Counted from the first letter of the stretch, positions 1 to 8,204 are shown. The stretch is DNA of 45,858 bases from Fimenecus sp036652055 (GCA_036652055.1 JAVVWP010000014.1:1-45858), one strand, 5' to 3'. Made by a program: numbers and translations. Notes: generated by a model from the letters alone, not told the origin.

Positions 1-645
1 CTTGTTACTTCAGGTGCTATCGGTGTTGGTGCAGGAAAGCTTGGGCTTTCAGAAAAGCCGTCAGACACTCCGGGCAGGCAAGCAGCAGCAACGGTCGGGC
101 AGTGCGAGCTTATGTTTATGTATGACAAAATATTTTCTGAATATGGCCATAATGTCGGTCAGCTTTTGATTACAAAAAGTGATGTTGAAAATGATGAAAG
201 GCGAGAAAACCTTCAAAATACATTTAACAAGCTGTTTGAATATGGTGCAATTCCGATAATTAATGAAAACGATTCAGTGGCAGTTGAAGAAATAGTATAT
301 GGCGACAATGACAGCCTTTCGGCAATTGTAGCAAAGCTTATTTCTGCTGATGCTTTAATAATTTTAACAGATATTGATGGGCTTTATGATGATAATCCAA
401 ATGAAAATGAGGATGCACAGCTTATCCCAACAGTTTATGACATAACAGATGACCTAATGGGAATTGCAGGAGGCAGGGGTTCAACCTTTGGAACAGGCGG
501 AATGATTACAAAACTGCAAGCTGCAAAAATAGCTACTGATGCAGGTATTGATATGATAATTATGAATGGTTCAGCTCCCGAAACAATCTATAAGGCTCTT
601 GACGGAAAGCAAATAGGAACTTTTTTTGTTGGAAAAAACAAATAA
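1..645 (+). CDS. proB: Glutamate 5-kinase, 5' end cut by window edge
   Basis: The open frame runs from base 1 without a start, so the N-terminus lies outside the window; 214 residues remain. It phosphorylates glutamate to gamma-glutamyl phosphate, the first step of proline synthesis. Visible amino-acid-kinase signatures are TSGAIGVGAGKLG at the left edge, the INENDSVAVEE loop, LTDIDGLYDDNP, and the GTGGMITK segment near the C-terminus. The protein stops shortly after the kinase domain (GTFFVGKNK), so it is the short form without the C-terminal PUA domain found in the E. coli enzyme; PUA-less forms are known in Firmicutes, so this is not read as truncation. proA follows after 77 bp, giving the usual proBA pair. 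Confidence 0.95.
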   Translation, partial: LVTSGAIGVGAGKLGLSEKPSDTPGRQAAATVGQCELMFMYDKIFSEYGHNVGQLLITKSDVENDERRENLQNTFNKLFEYGAIPIINENDSVAVEEIVYGDNDSLSAIVAKLISADALIILTDIDGLYDDNPNENEDAQLIPTVYDITDDLMGIAGGRGSTFGTGGMITKLQAAKIATDAGIDMIIMNGSAPETIYKALDGKQIGTFFVGKNK

Positions 646-722
646 TAAGTCGTCTTGTACATTCCTTTTTGCGTTTATTTTAGAAAATGGTACTACCGCA
701 CTTTTGAAAGGCGTGATAATAA

Positions 723-1967
723 ATGACATATATTGAAACTTTAGGTGAAAAGGCAAAGAATGCCGAAAAGTCACTTTCGATTGCGACCACCAAAGAAAAA
801 AACGATGCTCTTGAAGCTATCGCAGCAGCTCTTTGTGAAAATTCTGATGAGATAATAGAAAAAAATAAAATTGACCTTGAAAATGGAAAGCTAAACGGAT
901 TTACTGTGTCACTTCTTGACAGGCTTGCTTTATCTAAAGAAAGAATTAATGAAATGGCTAAGGGAGTTCGTGATATTGCACTTTTGCCTGATCCTGTTGG
1001 GGCGGTGATTTCAGAAACCATCAGACCTAATGGATTAAAAATTCAAAAGATAAGCGTTCCACTTGGCGTTATAGCTGTTATTTTTGAAGCAAGACCAAAT
1101 GTTACCTCTGACGCAGCGGCACTTTGCTTAAAATCAGGAAATGCTGTTATTTTAAGAGGTGGCAAAGAGGCAATTAATTCAAATACTGCAATATCTAAAA
1201 TAATGCGAGAAGCCATTAAATCAGCAGGGCTTTCAATAGATTGTATAGAGTTTGTAGAGGATACTTCTCGTGAGAGTGCAAATGAGCTTATGCGTCTTAA
1301 CAAATATATCGATGTTTTAATTCCAAGAGGCGGAGCAGGGCTGATTAAAGCGACGCTTGAAAATTCAACTGTTCCCGTTATTGAAACAGGAGTTGGAAAC
1401 TGTCATATATATATTGATAAAATGGCAGACCTTAAAATGGCGGCAGAAATCGTGTTTAATGCTAAATGCTCACGCCCATCTGTTTGCAATGCGGCAGAAA
1501 GTCTTTTAATTCATAAGGATATTGCAGAAAAAGCACTTCCTGTAATTTATGAAAAGCTTAGTGAAAAAAATGTTGTGCTGTTTGGTGATGAAAAGTCAAA
1601 AAGCATTATAAACAATATTAATCTTGCCAATAATGACGATTGGGGCAGGGAATACCTTGACCTTAAAATGTCAGTAAAAATAGTTGATAATATAGATGAG
1701 GCTATTGAGCATATATTTAATTATGGCACAGGGCATAGCGAATGTATTGTGACGAATGACCAAAACGCAGCAGACGAATTTCAAAAAAGAGTTGACGCAG
1801 CGGCAGTTTATCATAATGCAAGCACAAGATTTACTGATGGCGGTGAATTTGGTTTTGGTGCAGAAATCGGCATTTCAACTCAAAAGCTTCACGCAAGAGG
1901 TCCGCTGGGCTTGCCTCAGTTAAATTCGGTAAAATACAAGATAACAGGTAATGGACAGATAAGATAG
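723..1967 (+). CDS. proA: Gamma-glutamyl phosphate reductase
   Basis: The 414-residue protein has full family length. It reduces gamma-glutamyl phosphate to glutamate-5-semialdehyde with NADPH in the cytoplasm, the second step of proline synthesis after ProB. It shows the aldehyde-dehydrogenase-like fold signatures: PLGVIAVIFEARPNVTSDAA in the N-terminal half, the LIPRGGAGLI segment, and the catalytic cysteine region CSRPSVCNAAE around residues 256-266. The C-terminal GEFGFGAEIGISTQKLHARG is typical of ProA. The start has a ribosome site (GAAAGG) about 10 bases upstream. The next gene begins 10 bp after the stop, so proB, proA and the following genes are probably co-transcribed. Confidence 0.97.
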   Translation: MTYIETLGEKAKNAEKSLSIATTKEKNDALEAIAAALCENSDEIIEKNKIDLENGKLNGFTVSLLDRLALSKERINEMAKGVRDIALLPDPVGAVISETIRPNGLKIQKISVPLGVIAVIFEARPNVTSDAAALCLKSGNAVILRGGKEAINSNTAISKIMREAIKSAGLSIDCIEFVEDTSRESANELMRLNKYIDVLIPRGGAGLIKATLENSTVPVIETGVGNCHIYIDKMADLKMAAEIVFNAKCSRPSVCNAAESLLIHKDIAEKALPVIYEKLSEKNVVLFGDEKSKSIINNINLANNDDWGREYLDLKMSVKIVDNIDEAIEHIFNYGTGHSECIVTNDQNAADEFQKRVDAAAVYHNASTRFTDGGEFGFGAEIGISTQKLHARGPLGLPQLNSVKYKITGNGQIR

Positions 1968-1977
1968 GAGAAAAAAG

Positions 1978-2760
1978 ATGGCGGTGAACAAGAAAAAGCG
2001 TGTTCATAAGTGGGCATTCCCTTTGGGACTTTTAATGGCTATTTTGGCAGCAATCGGAGTAGTAACGATAATTGTTGCCGGAATTAATGTAGGCGGAAAA
2101 ATAATCTATAACAGCAAAAAATATGATGATTATAATAAAATGCTTGTTCCGGTTGTTATGAATGATCCCGGAACTTTTGACGACCTTAAAAAAGCAAATC
2201 AAAGCCAGCTTATTGATATTTCTATTTGGTCAATACTAAAAAGCGACTTAACACCTGATAAATATGAATATGGTGAGGGCGGAGTGCTTATTCCCGAAGC
2301 AGATGTTACAGAAAGCTTTAAAAAACTTTTTGGAACTGAAAATCTTCCTGTTCACGCTACCGTTGAGGGATATGGATATGAATTCACATATGATGCAACT
2401 AAAAAGATTTATACAATCCCTTTAACTGGTATAGTTCCGACATACACGCCTAAGGTTGTTAAAACCGAGAAAAAGAGTGGAAGTAAAATATTAACCGTAG
2501 CTTATCTTGCAGGTGACCAGTGGGCGCAGGACGCACAGGGAAATATGATTGCGCCACAGGCAGATAAATTTATGAAAATCACGCTTAGAAAAAGTGATGC
2601 TGGCTATTATATAAGTGCAATTCAGGCGACATCAAATCCTGAAACTGCAACAACAATTGCACAAACTCAAAATGCAAATAATTTACAGACGACAGCTCCG
2701 TCAACAGATGGGGCCTTAGAACAAACAAGTGCCTCTGCTCCAGTGGCAGTTGTTTCTTAA
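1978..2760 (+). CDS. Membrane-anchored exported protein of unknown function
   Basis: I do not recognise this 260-residue protein. A short basic N-terminus (KKKRVHK) is followed by one hydrophobic segment at about residues 14-36, so it is most likely anchored with its bulk outside the cell. The middle is a globular region with alternating strands (about 60-215). The last 45 residues are low-complexity, rich in Thr, Ala, Gln and Ser, like a wall-spanning or linker tail. A strong ribosome site (AGGAGA) precedes the ATG. It lies 10 bp after proA and 22 bp before rpe, so it sits inside the same transcript, but nothing in it points to proline or pentose metabolism. Confidence 0.8.
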   Translation: MAVNKKKRVHKWAFPLGLLMAILAAIGVVTIIVAGINVGGKIIYNSKKYDDYNKMLVPVVMNDPGTFDDLKKANQSQLIDISIWSILKSDLTPDKYEYGEGGVLIPEADVTESFKKLFGTENLPVHATVEGYGYEFTYDATKKIYTIPLTGIVPTYTPKVVKTEKKSGSKILTVAYLAGDQWAQDAQGNMIAPQADKFMKITLRKSDAGYYISAIQATSNPETATTIAQTQNANNLQTTAPSTDGALEQTSASAPVAVVS

Positions 2761-2782
2761 AGTGCGAAAGGAATTTACAAAA

Positions 2783-3436
2783 ATGATTAAAATTGCACCT
2801 TCAATACTCTCGTGCGATTACAGCATAATGGGAGAAGAATTAAAAAGAATGGAAAACAGCGGAGCGGATTTAATCCATGTAGATGTAATGGACGGGCATT
2901 TTGTCCCTAATATTACCCTCGGTGCTCCAATAGTTAAATCTATAAGAACTTCAACAAAACTGCCTTTTGATGTGCATCTTATGATAAGTGAGCCATTAAA
3001 ATACATTTCTGATTTTGTAAAAGCAGGTTCTGATATAATTACTTTTCACATTGAGGCAGAAAGTGACACATCAAAAACTATTGATGAAATTATAAAAGGC
3101 GGTATAAAGGCAGGGCTTTCTGTTAAACCAAAAACTCCTATAAATACTGTTTTCCCTTATTTGGACAAGCTTTCGATGGTGCTTATAATGACGGTAGAGC
3201 CAGGGTTTGGCGGTCAAAGCTTTATGGAAGATATGATGCCTAAAATCGTCGAATTAAAAAAAGAAATTGACAAAAGAAACCTTAATATTGACATTCAGGT
3301 TGATGGTGGAATAAACGAAAAGACAATTGAAATTGCCGCAAAAAGCGGAGCAAATGTTTTTGTTGCAGGAAATGCAATCTTTGGAAGTGCTGATGCAAAA
3401 TCAGCTATCACAAAGCTTAAAGAGTCAGCGAAGTAA
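2783..3436 (+). CDS. rpe: Ribulose-phosphate 3-epimerase
   Basis: This 217-residue TIM-barrel enzyme interconverts ribulose 5-phosphate and xylulose 5-phosphate in the pentose phosphate pathway. Signatures are IAPSILSCDY at the N-terminus, the metal-site stretch HVDVMDGHFVPN, FDVHLMI, the phosphate/metal loop TVEPGFGGQSF, and VDGGI with VAGNAIF near the C-terminus. The frame is open further upstream to 2729, but I chose the ATG at 2783 because it starts exactly at the family N-terminus and has AAAGGAAT just before it. The 3' end overlaps the convergent MecA-like gene by 20 bp, with no terminator hairpin visible between them. Confidence 0.96.
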   Translation: MIKIAPSILSCDYSIMGEELKRMENSGADLIHVDVMDGHFVPNITLGAPIVKSIRTSTKLPFDVHLMISEPLKYISDFVKAGSDIITFHIEAESDTSKTIDEIIKGGIKAGLSVKPKTPINTVFPYLDKLSMVLIMTVEPGFGGQSFMEDMMPKIVELKKEIDKRNLNIDIQVDGGINEKTIEIAAKSGANVFVAGNAIFGSADAKSAITKLKESAK

Positions 3437-3980
3437 TCGCATTTTTTGAAAGCAGTTTTCCATGCTCTTTAATTTGGCTTAGTTTTAATGGTGATATTCC
3501 TTTGACCTCACCATATTCTGATAAAATCCCTGCTATTTTTTCGCTGTCAAGATAATATGGCTTAACGATTAAAAATAGCTTTGAGCGTTCAAACGAGTAA
3601 AGCGAGCAATCAGCTATCGCATCTTTATGCAGTTTTAGTTGCTGTGCCAACAAAAAAAGAGCGTTAAGCGAGTGTGGCTCTAACATTAAAAGTGTGTAAT
3701 TATTTTTGATGTCTGATTTGTTTGTTTTCTGCGTATCTGACATTGTAAACAAAAAAATGCACCCACCGTCATTTTCGGGCAGAACATCAATCATCATTTT
3801 ATTGTCAAGCCTAAAACTTTTTCCAAGCTCTTTTTCGGCTTTATATAAAATATTGTTTATAAGCTGTTTTGTTTCGGTACTTTTATAATCTATCTTTGAA
3901 AAGTCAAGCTTATATGTTGACATATCATCTTTAGATAATTCAATTATTATGCGATTTTCCGATTTTTGGTGTATTTCCAA
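3417..3980 (-). CDS. MecA-like adaptor protein
   Basis: The 187-residue protein resembles the MecA adaptor family, which in Bacillus delivers substrates to the ClpC/ClpP protease and represses competence. Family-like features are the N-terminal strand ENRIIIELSKDDM, a helix ending in LINNILYKAEKELG, and the strand pattern KMMIDVLPENDGGCIFLF; the C-terminal half repeats a strand-helix pattern (LNALFLLAQQL, LFLIVKPYYL). It is shorter than B. subtilis MecA (about 218 residues), mainly in the linker between the domains. The start is TTG (bases 3980-3978), preceded by an excellent AGGAGGGG site. It is a single-gene transcript from its own promoter. Which protease partner it uses cannot be told here. 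Confidence 0.75.
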   Translation of the reverse strand: MEIHQKSENRIIIELSKDDMSTYKLDFSKIDYKSTETKQLINNILYKAEKELGKSFRLDNKMMIDVLPENDGGCIFLFTMSDTQKTNKSDIKNNYTLLMLEPHSLNALFLLAQQLKLHKDAIADCSLYSFERSKLFLIVKPYYLDSEKIAGILSEYGEVKGISPLKLSQIKEHGKLLSKNAITSLTL

Positions 3981-4012
3981 AGTTATCCCCTCCTAAAAAG
4001 CGTTATACTTAT

Positions 4013-4041
4013 ATAATATTCTCGGTACTTGCTGTATGCAA
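4013..4041 (-). promoter_or_regulatory. Sigma-A-type promoter of the MecA-like gene
   Basis: Read on the minus strand, -35 TTGCAT (4041-4036) and -10 TATTAT (4018-4013) are separated by exactly 17 bp. It lies about 33 bp upstream of the TTG start of the MecA-like gene. This is a consensus match by eye. Confidence 0.65.
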
Positions 4042-4073
4042 TGAATAATTTATGGAAAAAGAGGTGAATTTTT

Positions 4074-5300
4074 TTGGCTAAAGAAAAAAAATCAATAAAC
4101 AATGAGCCTCAGATGAGTCCTCAAAAAAGAAATGAAATAAGAAACACACGAAGATATATGATGGATATGCTGTTTATGATGGCACCGCTTATCATTATGT
4201 CGGGGTACTATTATGGCGAAAGAGCCTTTAGGCTTATAGTATTGTCGGCAATTACTGCGGTTGTAGCTGAATATTTAGGGGCAAAAGCCTTTAAAGCAGA
4301 GCAAAGCGTTTCTGACCTGTCGGCAGTTGTAACGGGCATTATGATTGCGCTGTGTTTGCCTGCATCTTCTGCGTGGTGGCTACCATGCCTCGGAAGTGTT
4401 TTTGCGATATTAGTTGCAAAACTTCCCTTTGGTGATGCTCGAAGTCAAATGTTTTCACCGGTTGCATCTGCGATAGCATTTTTAACAATATGTATGCCAA
4501 AAATGGTATTCACCTATCCAAAAATAATTGAGGGAACTACAAATTTAGGATTTATACAGGGCGATTCTATCGCTTATATGCTTTCTCAAAAAAATTCAAT
4601 AGGTATCAATATTATAAGTTATATTGATGTTCTAATAGGCAATGTTTCAGGGCCAATGGGTGCTACCTGTGGATTTGCTATGATTGGCGCAATGATTTAT
4701 TTGCTATTAAGGCGAGCAAAAGCCTTTATTGCACCTGCTTCATTTATTATTACAAGCGCTATTTTTGCATTTATATTTCCACGAGTTTTAACTGGAAGAT
4801 TGACTTCAGTTTATATGGAAATTTTTGGCGGACTTTTACTGTTTGGGGCATTATTCCTTATTTCCAATGAGGTTTTAGCTCCTAAAAAAATAATTTCTAA
4901 AATAGCTTATGGTGTATCAGGTGGGCTAATTTGTATGATTATGCGTAGGGTTGGCGTTTTTGAGGACAGTACGGTTTTTGCCATTATTATACTAAACGCA
5001 GTCGCACCTGCTTTTGATAAAATACCATATTTAACTAAAGGTGAAAAAAAGCAGTTAGCAAAGCAGCAAAGTGAAGAAAACGCTTTGGAAGAAAAAAAGC
5101 AGCAAGAAGAAAAACTTGCGGTTTGGCTTGGCGATGAGCAAATTCCAGATGAAGTAAAAGATGATGAAGAAGTAAGTCCTGAAGAAGTATTAGAAGAAGC
5201 TAATGAAGAACAAGCTCCCTCTTACCAAAGTTTTAATGAAATAAACAGCGTTGATTTGCCTGATGGTGAAGAAAAATCAGGGGGTGAAGAAAATGTCTGA
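4074..5300 (+). CDS. RnfD-like flavin-binding membrane subunit with acidic tail
   Basis: This 408-residue polytopic protein belongs to the RnfD/NqrB family. In Rnf complexes this subunit carries covalently bound FMN and helps couple electron flow to ion transport. After a hydrophilic N-terminus (1-30) come about nine membrane segments up to residue 325, including DLSAVVTGIMIALCLPAS and FSPVASAIAFLTICMP, which match family helices. GPMGATC places a threonine at residue 198 (codon 4665-4667), where the family attaches FMN. Unusually, residues 330-408 form a Glu/Asp/Gln-rich tail. The start is TTG with GAGGTG upstream. It heads an operon with RnfE- and RnfA-like genes. No rnfB, rnfC, rnfG or apbE lies in the window. 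The family assignment is firm; the function is not. Confidence 0.85.
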   Translation: MAKEKKSINNEPQMSPQKRNEIRNTRRYMMDMLFMMAPLIIMSGYYYGERAFRLIVLSAITAVVAEYLGAKAFKAEQSVSDLSAVVTGIMIALCLPASSAWWLPCLGSVFAILVAKLPFGDARSQMFSPVASAIAFLTICMPKMVFTYPKIIEGTTNLGFIQGDSIAYMLSQKNSIGINIISYIDVLIGNVSGPMGATCGFAMIGAMIYLLLRRAKAFIAPASFIITSAIFAFIFPRVLTGRLTSVYMEIFGGLLLFGALFLISNEVLAPKKIISKIAYGVSGGLICMIMRRVGVFEDSTVFAIIILNAVAPAFDKIPYLTKGEKKQLAKQQSEENALEEKKQQEEKLAVWLGDEQIPDEVKDDEEVSPEEVLEEANEEQAPSYQSFNEINSVDLPDGEEKSGGEENV

Positions 5301-6270
5301 TAAAAAATCAAAAGTTTTAGACGGAATAAAAACAAGCGCTATTATCAAAAACCCTGTTTTGTTTGAAGCCATAGGAATTGCACCAGTTGTAGCAATGGCA
5401 ATTTCATTAAAAGCAGCCATTATTTTATCAGTTGTGTCATTTGCAGAGCTTTTTATTATTGAGATGATTTCTTGTTTAATGCTCAAAAAAGTAAAAGGGC
5501 GATACAGAATGGCTATTTATGCTGTTTTGGGCGTTATGATAAATATTCCACTGTTTATGGTTTTTAAAAGATTTGCACCAAACGAAACAGCAAATGTTGG
5601 AATTTTTCTCCCGCTTATGGCTGTAAACTCGCTAATTGCACTTCACTGTGAACGATTTGCGGTTAGAAACAGCCCGTCAGAAACAGCGGTTGATGCAATT
5701 TCTGCGGGGGCATCTTACGCTTTTGTTATTTTAATTATAGGAATAATTCGTGAGGTTGTTGGCAGTGGAACTCTTTATAGCTTTAAGCTACATTTACCTG
5801 TTCAGCTTAGCGGACTGCTTATGCCTTTTGGCGGATTTTTAATTTTAGGATTTTTTGCAGCAATTCTCAAGTCGATTATAGCTAAGAAATATCCAGATGA
5901 ACACCCTGAGGACGCTTTTAGTTTTTCGGAAATTTCCGAGTCGCATATTGGCAAAATAAAGAATTTGATGGATAGTGATTTTAATCCATATGACGAAACA
6001 GAAATCCCTGAAAATTATGATGAAGAAAAGCAAAGGCATAAAAAAGAGAAAAAAATAAAACTTCCAGAGATAGCAAAAGAAGAAAAAATAAATGGCAAAA
6101 AGAAGAAAGCAATTAAAAAGTCATCAAAGGTAAAAGTTTCACAGGCAGTTTCATTAGAGAAAAAACGAGATGATTATTCAAGCGAATTTAATGATATTTT
6201 AGCAGAGCTTTCTGAGCATAAGGCACAGAGTGACGAAAAGGACGGTGACGGCGATGACAATAATCAGTAA
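5293..6270 (+). CDS. RnfE/NqrD-like membrane subunit lacking Fe-S cysteines, with charged tail
   Basis: The 325-residue protein has an RnfE-type core of about six membrane segments (20-210). Family stretches are IIKNPVLFEAIGIAP, VGIFLPLMAVNS, and GIIREVVGSGTLYSF. In RnfE the GLCP and VNC cysteines help bind an intramembrane [2Fe-2S] cluster; here they align with Ala30 and Ser113, so the ligands are missing. One cysteine, Cys119, lies six residues after the second site. Residues 225-325 form a long hydrophilic tail, first Lys-rich (230-290) then acidic, not usual for RnfE. I chose ATG 5293, preceded by GGGGTG, over the in-frame upstream codon at 5251; the start overlaps the RnfD-like gene by 8 bp, a sign of coupled translation. 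Confidence 0.85.
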   Translation: MSDKKSKVLDGIKTSAIIKNPVLFEAIGIAPVVAMAISLKAAIILSVVSFAELFIIEMISCLMLKKVKGRYRMAIYAVLGVMINIPLFMVFKRFAPNETANVGIFLPLMAVNSLIALHCERFAVRNSPSETAVDAISAGASYAFVILIIGIIREVVGSGTLYSFKLHLPVQLSGLLMPFGGFLILGFFAAILKSIIAKKYPDEHPEDAFSFSEISESHIGKIKNLMDSDFNPYDETEIPENYDEEKQRHKKEKKIKLPEIAKEEKINGKKKKAIKKSSKVKVSQAVSLEKKRDDYSSEFNDILAELSEHKAQSDEKDGDGDDNNQ

Positions 6271-6847
6271 TTTATTATCGGCGGCACTTTATGCGATGCT
6301 ATTTCAAAATCTTATATTTACAGGCGGATTTGGAGCATCTGAAGCTGTCAGAATGGCGGCAAAGCCAAAACAGCTTGTTCCAATGTCACTGTTTATCACA
6401 TATTTTTCAACGGTTGTTTCAGTTATCTGCGTGTGGCTTGACCAAATTCCTGAAATAAGATTGTCAGATAAAATTATTCATTCAATTATTTTTGCAGCCG
6501 TGCTTATTATCATTTATTTTATCACATTATTTTTTATAAAAGTCTTTTTCAAGGTTAAAGACAGAACAATAAGACGCCTTGGAATTTCTGCATTTAACAC
6601 TTTAGTTTTAGCTGTTCCTTTTATAAATTACCGTGCAGCTTTTAATATTACAGATGCAATCGGTGCTGGCATTGGTTCGGGGCTTGCCTTTGTAATAGCG
6701 GTTCTTTTAATCAATTTTGGATTAAGGCGACTTGATAAAAATGAGAGCATTCCAGAAGCTTTTAAAGGAACACCTGCAATTTTTATTTATGTTGCAATTT
6801 TATCAATGGCTTTTACAGGAATTACAGGCAGAGGATTAACGCTTTAA
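6254..6847 (+). CDS. RnfA/NqrE-like membrane subunit lacking Fe-S cysteines
   Basis: The 197-residue protein has six predicted membrane segments and ends with the RnfA-type closing helix (EAFKGTPAIFIYVAILSMAF then TGITG). RnfA and RnfE are inverted-topology partners that hold a [2Fe-2S] cluster inside the membrane. The family NFVLSRFLGIC motif aligns with NLIFTGGFGAS, placing Ser29 at the cysteine. The second TNC motif aligns with FNT, placing Thr116 there. The only cysteine is at position 59, elsewhere in the fold. Start choice: GTG codons at 6230 and 6245 are also in frame, but ATG 6254 matches the family start and has AGGA 11 bp upstream. It overlaps the RnfE-like gene by 17 bp, so the three subunits are translationally linked. 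Confidence 0.82.
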   Translation: MTIISNLLSAALYAMLFQNLIFTGGFGASEAVRMAAKPKQLVPMSLFITYFSTVVSVICVWLDQIPEIRLSDKIIHSIIFAAVLIIIYFITLFFIKVFFKVKDRTIRRLGISAFNTLVLAVPFINYRAAFNITDAIGAGIGSGLAFVIAVLLINFGLRRLDKNESIPEAFKGTPAIFIYVAILSMAFTGITGRGLTL

Positions 6848-6867
6848 GTCAATAGAAGGATGTTATT

Positions 6868-8055
6868 ATGCACTTTAACGACAATGATGAGAAACCGAGG
6901 AAAAGAAGCTTTTACAGCTTTTCAAAAAATTACCCTGCAAGGCACTCAGATACAATTTATGCAATCGGTGAAAGCCGAGCAATGAGAAAAAAGGCAAAAG
7001 TAAAAAAGATGCTTTTTTCCTTATCTATGGTTTTGCTTTTTTTGGTTTCTGTGGTTGTTTTTGGGGTGTGCCTAAGTCTTTCAAATCGTGAAATAAAGTC
7101 AGAAAACAAAGGGCCTTCTTCGGCTTTTGATGGGCAGTTTAAAACAATTCATATGCCTGAAGATGCACTTACAGGCGGAATAACTTTTGAACTTTTCAAA
7201 ACTAAGCTTTCACAGTCGAGTGCAAATGCGGTTTTGATAGATTTTAAAAAAACCAATGGGCTTTTAACTTACAATTCAACTTTTAAAACAGCAATTGACT
7301 TAAAAGCATCTGAAAAAGCATCTGAAAACGCTCAATCTACAATAGCATTGTTAAAATCAATGGGATACAAAATTTTTGCAGAAATAAACTGCTATGAAGA
7401 TTCTCTTTCAGCCTCAAAACTACCGCAAGCTGCTATCACAGAAAAAGATGGGGTTACAATTTGGCTTGATGACAGTGCTGAAAATGATGGGAACCCATGG
7501 CTTAACCCATATTCTGTTAATGCTGAAAACTACCTTTTGGGAATTATTGCTGAAAGTGTGCAAATAGGCGCTGATGCTATTTTGCTTAAATCGGTCACAT
7601 TCCCAGAGAGCAATTATGCTGAAAATTTATTTTGCAAGGGCGAAAGCGAAAGTCAAATTAGCAGAAATGCTATTCTTCATAATTTTGTTGAAAAAGCAGC
7701 AGAAAAAGCAGGCGTTCCAATTGCTGTTTATATGAATGTTGATGCGGCATTAAACGGAAACACTTTGGCTTTTAGCGGAAGCCTTTTTGACAGCCACGCA
7801 AGCTTTAATGCAGTAGATTTTAGAAAGTCAGTTCAGAAAGACGGCTATGCTATTTCGGATATTTCCTATTCACAAAATACTATTACAGATGAAATATTAT
7901 TAAAGACAGCATTACCAATTATTAATCAAAGGCTAATCGCAAACTATATCACAAAAGATGTAATACCTGTTATAGATGATGAGAAGTATGTATCAATTCT
8001 TGAAGAAATGGGCATAAACAACTATATAATTTATGATTTTGCCATAAAATCTTAG
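6868..8055 (+). CDS. Membrane-anchored glycosidase-like protein (DUF4015 type)
   Basis: The 395-residue protein has a basic cytoplasmic N-terminus (1-48), one membrane segment (about 49-71) and an exported domain. The domain resembles the putative glycosyl hydrolase family DUF4015, a TIM-barrel group. Family-like stretches are AVLIDFKKTNGLLTYNS (about 120-136), an MGYKIFAEINCY strand, the NPWLNPYS motif, and later GADAILLKSVTFP. The function of this family is unproven; a role on cell-wall or capsule glycans is inference. It starts 20 bp after the RnfA-like gene with AGAAGGATG as ribosome site, so it is probably the last gene of the Rnf-like operon. That physical link suggests the Rnf-like module may act in envelope biology. 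Confidence 0.72.
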   Translation: MHFNDNDEKPRKRSFYSFSKNYPARHSDTIYAIGESRAMRKKAKVKKMLFSLSMVLLFLVSVVVFGVCLSLSNREIKSENKGPSSAFDGQFKTIHMPEDALTGGITFELFKTKLSQSSANAVLIDFKKTNGLLTYNSTFKTAIDLKASEKASENAQSTIALLKSMGYKIFAEINCYEDSLSASKLPQAAITEKDGVTIWLDDSAENDGNPWLNPYSVNAENYLLGIIAESVQIGADAILLKSVTFPESNYAENLFCKGESESQISRNAILHNFVEKAAEKAGVPIAVYMNVDAALNGNTLAFSGSLFDSHASFNAVDFRKSVQKDGYAISDISYSQNTITDEILLKTALPIINQRLIANYITKDVIPVIDDEKYVSILEEMGINNYIIYDFAIKS

Positions 8056-8062
8056 CTAACTA

Positions 8063-8091
8063 TTGACAAGCGTATGGTGAAGTGATATTAT
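8063..8091 (+). promoter_or_regulatory. Consensus promoter of the riboswitch-ATPase transcript
   Basis: -35 TTGACA (8063-8068) and -10 TATTAT (8086-8091) are spaced by 17 bp. The predicted start of transcription is near 8098, just before the riboswitch. It begins 8 bp after the stop of the glycosidase-like gene. Confidence 0.85.
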
Positions 8092-8110
8092 GAATGTTAA
8101 AGAAAAATTC

Positions 8111-8204
8111 ACCTTAGGGGAGTAGCTTATTCTTGGTGGTCAACATCATGTCAACTTTGTTGGCTGGTCATCAAGCCCATATTTTAGGGTAGCAAGACCT
8201 TCGG
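8111..8204 (+). promoter_or_regulatory. yybP-ykoY-type manganese riboswitch
   Basis: The leader contains AGGGGAGTAGC (8116-8126) and, about 65 bases later, TAGCAAGACCTT (8190-8201). These are the two conserved strands that form the Mn2+-binding core of the yybP-ykoY class (RF00080), joined here by hairpin-forming segments with GGTGGTCAACAT and GTTGGCTGGTCATC. It is placed between a consensus promoter and a terminator, upstream of a P-type cation ATPase, a classic target of this class. In known members Mn2+ binding favours read-through. Exact boundaries and helix P1 were judged by eye. Confidence 0.88.

Noticed and set aside
1..645. Reading proB as C-terminally truncated because it lacks a PUA domain
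   Set aside because: PUA-less ProB proteins are normal in many Firmicutes, and proA follows in a standard arrangement.
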